Assembly (NCBI GenBank): GCA_019400425.1
Contig: JAFREE010000174.1
Span: forward strand, 1 to 50,233
Origin: Hymenochaete sp. R1
Taxonomy: Eukaryota > Basidiomycota > Agaricomycetes > Hymenochaetales > Hymenochaetaceae
Length of the DNA stretch: 50,233 bases
Direction of reading: 5' to 3'
Shown: positions 43,594 to 50,233 of the stretch, piece by piece
Layout: the number at the start of each line of letters is the position of its first letter
How positions within the stretch are numbered: position 1 is the stretch's first letter
Notes under the pieces: generated by a model
Databases searched by the model: none
The model's input: only the letters and a program-made list of their open reading frames with translations
Told to the model about the DNA's origin: nothing
Translations under genes and position numbers: made by a program

Positions 43594-45500
43594 TAGTACT
43601 GGCAAGGACAACCAAAAAATGCCCGGCTTCTTGCCCACGTACACTATATAAAGGCGGAAGGCCTCGTGTGTAGTATTATATTAGCTTAATTCCCCCCAAC
43701 TCCCCACGAATCGCGCAGCACCGTGACTCCACTGGTACTGGCAAACTCCCCAGGAAGAAAAAAGACACGGGTCTCTGGCTATGGAAAGCAGCGAGGCGAA
43801 AACTGCCAACTAATTACCCACCTAGATGCTCGAGAACAGCCTTTGAAACCCTCTCAAATCACATAATCGGTGAAGTCAGAAGAGAAGTCGGCGAACGTAG
43901 ACGAAAAATCGAGGCATCAGGCAGAACCACCAGCAGTACTACTAGTGCTAGTGAGTTCCGAGTTCCCAACGCGAGGCGAGATGGCGTGTCCTTCGAGTTG
44001 GAAGCTTGGGAACAGTAGGGAAGCCGCTTCAAGCGCGGATCCCTCCCTCACCACGCGCGCTCGCTGGTAGGACTTGTCCGTTGTCGCCAACGAGTAACAT
44101 TTAACGATACCACTGGCATATTGGCATATACGACAACTACGGATACCGCCATGCTCACATTACGAAATCCCAGTCAATCCTCTAGGTGATGCGATGACGA
44201 TGTGATGTGTATCTCAGTCCCCAGCGACGATCAAGTTACGGGCTCTGTTAGCCGTTCGTTTCAAGCTTGCCAATGGGACTCGGACGTGTCTTACCTCTTG
44301 GCTTTGATGTTCTCATCTGTTATTTATATTCCTTTTATTGCCTGGGTTCGACTTGATTAAGTTGGTGTTGACTGGTACGGCCTTGGAACTGTAATGAGTC
44401 GACTGCTTTATAATCTCTAGACTACTGTCAGTATCAGAGTCTTCACTGGCGGCGTTCGGCTTAAGACTACGCTCTGCGATAAGAGCCGACTGTGCCGACT
44501 TTAACGTAGAATTTGGGTTGATTAACAGATGTTCGGTGAAACTGTCAAGATTTCCTTGGACTGACATATGTTTTTGAGCATAAGCAGACGCAAGGTAGCA
44601 AACCTATTACCCCATGAAAGGCTTACAGAATTTATCTGGACTAAGCTAGCCTCATTGATTATTACATATACGTCTGCAGTAGCATAAACATTCAAGTTTT
44701 ACTCTGCTTTGGGCAAGGGCCGGAGAGACAAAGTCATAGAGAATGGGGATGGATGATGCCATATTGGGATGCTGATTCTGCGAGGGCGTGAGGACGTACA
44801 AGCGCCAAGATCCCAGGAGACGCCACCTGGTAGAGTACGTGCTAGTCGTGCCGCACCAGCGTCAATACCCTTGGTACTGTAGCTTTTTGTTAAAGTGATT
44901 TGTTAGTATGAATTCTATGCGACACTGTATTGATATTAATAAGATATATATATATTAATATAAAATAAAAAGAAGTGTAAGTAAGGAGCGTGGTTAGAAG
45001 TTGTTGACGGTTGTTTGTTGAGAAGACGATCAGGGAGCAAGTCAACGTTACGACGACGACTTCAAGTACTTGCTCTGTCTCTCTCTCTCCGTCCACGTCC
45101 ACCACCATCCCCGACATCGTCGTCGCTTCGTCCGCCACGCTCGTCGTCGCCCTCGGCGCTCCGCTCTTCGAGACACAGCATCCTCTTCGACTTTTCACGT
45201 CGCAGGTCTTACTTCACTTTCGCATACCATCTCCCATCCACGTTCTCGGCCAGTCCCTTTTCGTACTTGCGCCGATTCTTCCTCTCTTCATTTCCTCCCC
45301 TGCACTCGACTCCATTGTCGACGCAGCCAGTCTCTTCGACTTTCTCTGTTTCTGTTCTCATTCTAGTCACTTGACTTGGGGCCACTGTCGCTCCTTGAGC
45401 GAATCCAGTCCGTCAACGCGGGCATTTCACTGCATTTCTTCTACCACTTCATTCTTATTCATTCTCTCTAGCTTCGTTTTATTTCTATCATTCATTGGAC
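43594..45500. other. Intergenic region with one doubtful ORF and the Pbp1 leader
   Basis: On the minus strand 44313-44567 an 84-codon frame starting MSVQGNLDSFTEHLL is rich in Ser, Asp and Asn. It may be part of a small spliced gene but has no recognised family. A very AT-rich stretch is at about 44940-44975. From about 45060 to 45500 the plus strand is strongly CT-rich, the long 5' leader of the Pbp1 gene. Confidence 0.4.
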
Positions 45501-48500
45501 ATGACTTCTGTCCGTCCTTCCAAGGGTCCCCCTTTTAAAAAGGGCCTTGATTCCTCTCAAGGCAGCCCTTCTCCAGCCAAGTGCGTCAACCCAGTGCTCA
45601 GGTCCACCACATAGCGCCCACGGCCTTGCCTTGCTAATTATCCATTCTCTCGTTTCAGACGCACGCCCGCATGGTCAAACCGCGCTACACCCTCGCCTGC
45701 ACCAGGATTTAATGCGAATAACGCCAACACCCGTGCCGCGCAGAATGGATTTCCTCCCTTGGGTGCTCAGTCGAACGGGAAACCCACTCCGGGCGCATGG
45801 GGCTCCCCCGAGGACAAGCAACAGTTGTTAGCAGGCCTAGCGGGTAGCATCGTGAGTTTTTATTGGTGTCGATTGAGGCCATTTGTATGCTAAATATACT
45901 GTCGCGTTGTTAATCCTTCGTTATATACTTGTCACGATGTGTCCCACGCTGGCTGATAAAGAACCAAGTCATTACGGTTTCTTTACGCTCGAACACGCGT
46001 TATGAAGGCGTCTTGACCTTCGTGTCCCCGAGTGCTTCCGATGACGCCAGTACGTTAGTTCTTGTTATCATTTTAGAAAAGCTGCTAAACATGTGTGCTA
46101 TTGGATGTCGATTGTTGCCGTTTCGGGATCATTTCTAACCTTCCTAACCGCCCTCGACCGCTACCCGGCTTCGAATCACCGAAGGTCTGACGCTGAAAAA
46201 TGCAAAAGATTTATCTACCCCCAATGCGCCTCCGAAGGACCAGATCAAGATTCAAGCGTCGAACGTCCTTTCGTTCGCCCCCGGATCCTCCGGAGCCGCC
46301 TCAATGACAAAGACCAATGATGGTGAGTTGCTCTATAATAATCTTTCTTATCTCGGTCTGTCGTTTTGGGATACGGGGAGATGGTAGCTATGATTACTGC
46401 GGCAGCTCCGTGAGTCGGAGGGATGTTTCTCCTTCGGGTGAGCAAGAAGAAAAAAGACTAATATAAAATGTGGCGAGCAAGCAGTACTTGGCCTATAAGT
46501 TACCTCATTTCGAGTACAGTATGTCGTCGAGACACTTTGCTTGGCCGACTGTTCTGCATGTCTCCCGCGTCCAATCCTTACACCCTCTTCATCCTCTGTC
46601 TGTTGCGTTAAAATGTCGAGGATGCAGTTACTGATGTATGCTCTCAAACTTCAAGCTTTCCGCACAGATTCAGAGATCTCGAGGAATGGACCCGCGAAGC
46701 GCGATCGCGAGCTACAGGCCTGGAAGCCCGAAGGACCTGAGGGTGGTGCTCCATCGTCTGGCGCTTTTGAACTCTCCCGGGGAGACGAGGCGACGTTTGG
46801 TCCCGGTGCGACTGCCGCCGGCGGCTCGTGGGATCAGTTCGCGGCGAACGAACGGCTTTTTGGCGTTAAGACACATTTTGACGAGGACGAATACACTACG
46901 CGTCTTGACAGGTCGGCGAAGGATTACAAGGAGCGTGAGCGTCGTGCCGAGCAGCTGGCGGCCGAAATCACTGGTGTATGTCGTATTCTTCTTCGTTATC
47001 TCAGAAAGTTGCCACTCACATTTTCCGTCAATTGATACTCAAGACTGTCACAAATAATCCACACATCTTGGAAGAACGCGGTGTGGTGGATGACAGCGGT
47101 ATTGGCGAAGAAGACAAGTGCGTTTTTTGTTCTCGTGCTTCTCGAGTGTCGCAAGCGCTCAAGCGAAGCGAATCCTTTCCTCTTTCAGATACGGTGCTGT
47201 AGTCCGTGGCGCGAATGCATATGTCCCTCCGGGAGCACGCCGACTGCAGCAGCCCGGCGTGGGCTCAGCGGGTGGATCCGAGGCACCAGTCGCCACAAAG
47301 TCCATCGAAGAGGACCAAGCGCCGAAAGCGGACGGGGCTTCGGTGCCTAAACTATCGGTGAACGCTCCCGATGGGTCGGAGAGGAAGGCGTCCGGTCCAG
47401 GCTCCAAGGTGGGTTTTTTGCACTCTTGAGAGTGTTTGTCCGTTTGCTGAACACAAGTGTGGCGTGGGTATGCTAGCAGCCTGCTGACGCGCTTCCGGCT
47501 TTCCGAGACTTCGTCACGAATGAGAAGCAGCGACTGACCCAGAAGAAACAGGCTCTAGTGAAAAATGAGATGGACAAACGGGTAGCTGAACTTATCAAAT
47601 TCGGAAACAGCTTTAAGGTATAAGACCCGTTTCCAATACCGAAATATACGGCGTACTGATACTGCTCTCTTAGTTGAACAAACCTATTCCAGACGATGTT
47701 TTATCAATAGTATCTAAGGACGAGGAAAAGCGGCGCCAAATTCGTGAAAAGTCAGAAACAGATGCTCAGTCTGCCAGGGCGCGCACGATAGGCGTGTCAG
47801 CTTCGATTTTGAGCGGGCCTGGGCAGAAGGTTGGTCTAGTTTCGCCAAAGACATCCGACGCCTCCCGCAAGCAATCAGTGCCTGCTGTCGTCGCACTGAA
47901 GCAACCAAACGGCGGCGTCTCCGCGAGTAAGAGTGCCGTTGGTGTTTCTGCTGCTGCGAATCCAGCAGCGCCAAAAACGGCGGGTACGAGTGGCAAGCTG
48001 GAACAATCGAAGACAATGCCGAAGATAACGATGCATATTCCGTCAATTCCTCCGTTCAAGGGTGCGAAGAAGCAGCCATCGACGGATGGGAAGGCACCTC
48101 CTGCTGGATCATCGCAACAGCCGTTGAGTCCGACATCTCAACAACGGTTGAATGTCAACGCGAGTGCTTTTAGACCGAACCCGAAGGCCGCTGCTTTCAC
48201 CCCGGTATGTACTTGGCAAGGCTCATTGAGTGTCTGGTTATGCTCATCAGTTCGTTGTAGACCGGCTCATCGAGCCCTCAAACTCATGCGCAGACTATGT
48301 CGCCAAAGGTAATTTACTAAGGGAAATGTACATTGAACCAGTTGTGACTCAACTTTATTGCCAGCCTCCTGCCGCTTCTCCAGTTCCCAACCCCTTCTTT
48401 GGAACTCTGAACCTCAAAAAGGGCATTCCCGTTAATGTTAAAGATGATTTCAACCCTTTCCGACACGGGAAGGTTACCGATGCAAAGACCGTTAGTGAGT

Positions 48501-49408
48501 AATTTCGTCGAACTGGGCTTCTTCTGTTCTGGTTTATTAATCATCTGGCAGCTGCTCAATGGCCATACACCGGAAAGCGATACTTGGCATTGTTCCCTGC
48601 CCCCACCACCGTTTCTGCGCCGCCCCCTCAGGCATCTCCTCACATGCAGCCGCATGGGCCGCCACCTCCCCCTCCCCCTTCTTACGATGAAGATGCCGCA
48701 GCGCAAGCTCAAGCAGCAGCATCCCGTGGCGGATACATTTATTATGCACCCTACTATCCTGGACAGGTTCGTGACGTTGACTTGGGTTTCGATGCGGCAG
48801 GAGTCACTGAACCTTTTTTTAGCACCCTCAACACCTCATGCCGCAAATGGCAGGCATGCCACCTGGTGCTTTTATTCCGACGCCGTATATGCAACCCATG
48901 CCCTACCCACCTAATATGCCGCCACCCAACGGCCAACGTAAGCACACTTTTTCCCCGCGCGAAAACTGTTTATTGACTAATTTATTTTTAAACTCTTTCT
49001 CTCAGCAATGTACGCCCCTCCCCATATGGGTCAAATGCCGCGTAAGTTTATTTTAACATTGTTATCTAATATCGCACTCATTTCGACATTCTTCCAGCTC
49101 CTCAACAATACATGCCTCCTCCACCACCTCCGGGAGCGTACCCGCCCCCTCCAAACAGCGGAGGACCGCGGCCATCGATGCCGCCCACGCCGATCCCCGC
49201 TCACGCTCACCCGTATTACCACCAAAGCCCACAACGTATGCTGATGATGCCTTCTGATGTGCACGATACGAAGTTTACGCTGATTGCAGTCCAACATGCC
49301 ATGCCCTACCCGATGATGATGCCTCCGCCGGGCCCTAATGGGCCCCCACATCATTATGAGGCTGGTCCTCCACCGCCGGTGCCTATGGGAGGCGTCGGAC
49401 ACGCGTGA
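45501..49408 (+). CDS. PBP1: Pbp1/ataxin-2 homologue, poly(A)-binding protein-associated RNP factor
   Basis: Cytosolic RNA-granule protein. Ataxin-2/Pbp1 proteins bind poly(A)-binding protein, regulate poly(A) length and join stress granules. It starts MTSVRPSKGPPFKKGLDSS. The Lsm-like domain is visible around VITVSLRSNTRYEGVLTFVS, TTEGLTLKNAKDL and KIQASNVLSF. The LsmAD region contains ERLFGVKTHFDEDEY and RLDRSAKDYKERERRAEQLA. A middle part has YVPPGARRLQQ and a Lys/Ser-rich linker. A segment with NPFFGTLNLKKG and DDFNPFRHGKV precedes a long Pro/Met/Gln-rich tail (MPPPPPPGAYPPPP) ending GGVGHA. About ten short introns. The ATG at 45501 follows a CT-rich leader. The length (roughly 850 residues) and order are as in other fungi. 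Confidence 0.92.
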
Positions 49409-49886
49409 GCGTTGGAGGATTAAGCAACCCTGCTTTATGAGGCCTTGACAAACCTATCTGCTATCTGACGTGGGAGGGGATGGGGGAGTAGGTGTATGCG
49501 AAAAGGGTCGTGGTGCCAATGGAGAGGCCGGGGAACAGGGGGGTGGCTTCTTGGAGGCGAAGGGGGGAAATGTCTTTGGGTGTGGGAGATCTGTTTTCTT
49601 GCCCTCGTGTGTTGTGCCATTTTTGTTTGTTCTCACATCCTGTTCTTCAGTAGTCTGTCCTGTCGTCCGTTCCCAGTTCTGTGCGAGGTGTGCCTCTTGT
49701 AGCGGGGGTGAGTTAGACAGATCGAAACATTCAAAGACATCCTTTTCTTCCGGTTTTTTTTTCGTGGTCGTTTGACCATGCCGAGAAGCAGCCTTCAGGC
49801 TTTATTGAAAGAGACAACCGGGAAGGAAAAAAAAAATAGGATACAATAAAACACAGCGAATACAAAACGTTTGAGTGAAAAGAGAT
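49409..49886. other. Convergent 3' flanks of PBP1 and the SMARCD-like gene
   Basis: G-rich at 49470-49580 and T-rich later. An AATAAA-like motif read as AATAAAACA lies near 49845. No gene recognised. Confidence 0.5.
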
Positions 49887-50233
49887 TTACGATAAGGCGT
49901 GGCTCCGATTGGCAAGCCTGATTCCTTCCTGAACCGCAACAGCCTCTTCGACCCATGGCAACCTGAAAAACTCACTCCTCTTCAACTCTTCCTCCCTCAC
50001 CGCCAACCCCTCACTCGGGCCCGCCGCCAACACCGTCTCCAAGTCCCTCGATTGCGACTCCAGCCAGCGATTAACGAACCCAGCAGGGTCGTCCGCGAAC
50101 GCGTCCAAGAACGTCTTCTTCATCTGCGCGTTCTGGATCTGGTGCGCGAGGAGGGCGCACTCCTCGTCGGATTTGGCGATGGCGCGGGCGGTGTCGTTGT
50201 TGGTGCTGAGGATGACGGTGTTCTGGCGTGCTT
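49887..50233 (-). CDS. SMARCD/BAF60 family (Snf12/Rsc6-like) chromatin-remodelling subunit, 3' part only
   Basis: C-terminal 115 residues of a gene that runs off the right edge. The frame reads STNNDTARAIAKSDEE, LAHQIQNAQMKKTFLDAFAD, DPAGFVNRWLESQSRDLETV, then REEELKRSEFFRLPWVEEAV and stops after SHALS. SMARCD proteins have the same C-terminal pattern: an F-x-x-DP-x-x-F-x-x-x-W-L-x-SQ-x-RDL stretch followed by a segment ending in PW with acidic residues. The SWIB domain expected upstream lies outside the window. These subunits bridge SWI/SNF or RSC complexes to transcription factors. No intron in the visible part. It converges on PBP1. Confidence 0.85.
   Translation of the reverse strand, partial: ARQNTVILSTNNDTARAIAKSDEECALLAHQIQNAQMKKTFLDAFADDPAGFVNRWLESQSRDLETVLAAGPSEGLAVREEELKRSEFFRLPWVEEAVAVQEGIRLANRSHALS

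Noticed and set aside
45015..45540. Three overlapping plus-strand frames rich in Ser, Arg and Leu
   Set aside because: They are different readings of the CT-rich 5' leader of PBP1 and have no domain or consistent codon use.

Overview
This window is nuclear DNA from a filamentous basidiomycete, most likely an Agaricomycete. The evidence is dense genes on both strands, many canonical GT-AG introns of about 40-65 nt, short intergenic spacers, and several proteins that look fungal or specifically basidiomycete: a Kre9/Knh1-type Ser/Thr-rich surface protein, a GH13 amylase without a signal peptide, a SUR2-type sphingoid hydroxylase, ERG25, a fungal aquaporin and a Pbp1/ataxin-2 homologue. Nothing prokaryotic, no convincing tRNA or rRNA and no CRISPR was seen.

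Layout. 1.2-2.4 kb: a small secreted Ser/Thr-rich protein with a GPI-like C-terminus. 4.8-7.3 kb: an MFS sugar transporter, tail to tail with a GH13 alpha-amylase (7.6-10.3 kb, minus). 11.1-15.7 kb: two probable nuclear proteins, one coiled-coil and one low-complexity. 16.0-17.3 kb: a mitochondrial CCDC90/DUF1640 (Fmp32-like) protein. 17.7-20.6 kb: a head-to-head pair of membrane di-iron hydroxylases, SUR2-like and ERG25. 20.8-36.7 kb: an accessory-looking block. 37.0-41.9 kb: a four-helix membrane protein, an NADP-dependent MDR oxidoreductase and an aquaporin. 42.3-44.6 kb: small doubtful genes. 45.5-49.4 kb: Pbp1/ataxin-2. 49.9 kb to the edge: the 3' end of a SMARCD/Snf12/Rsc6 subunit.

The most interesting part is the 20.8-36.7 kb block. 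It holds at least six copies (intact or damaged) of a single-pass membrane protein family plus degenerate copies. The shared layout is: a variable, often Ser/Thr-rich outer region; one Gly/Ala-rich membrane helix; a basic stop-transfer segment; a cytosolic tail with a short heptad-like segment (such as QIRALR or RELELEN); and a C-terminal Pro-Tyr motif (LPxY or PPxY, usually after Asp-Glu) a few residues from the stop. One member carries at its N-terminus the same domain, signal peptide and intron pattern as the GPI-type protein at 1.2 kb, so the same ectodomain occurs with two kinds of membrane attachment. A coiled-coil gene inside the block has a tandem decayed copy. The block looks like a birth-and-death cluster of surface receptors or adaptors. 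The suggestion that the Pro-Tyr tails recruit WW-domain ubiquitin ligases is inference.

Intron boundaries were worked out by hand from splice signals, reading frame and paralogue comparison. Where the 5' end is doubtful this is stated.
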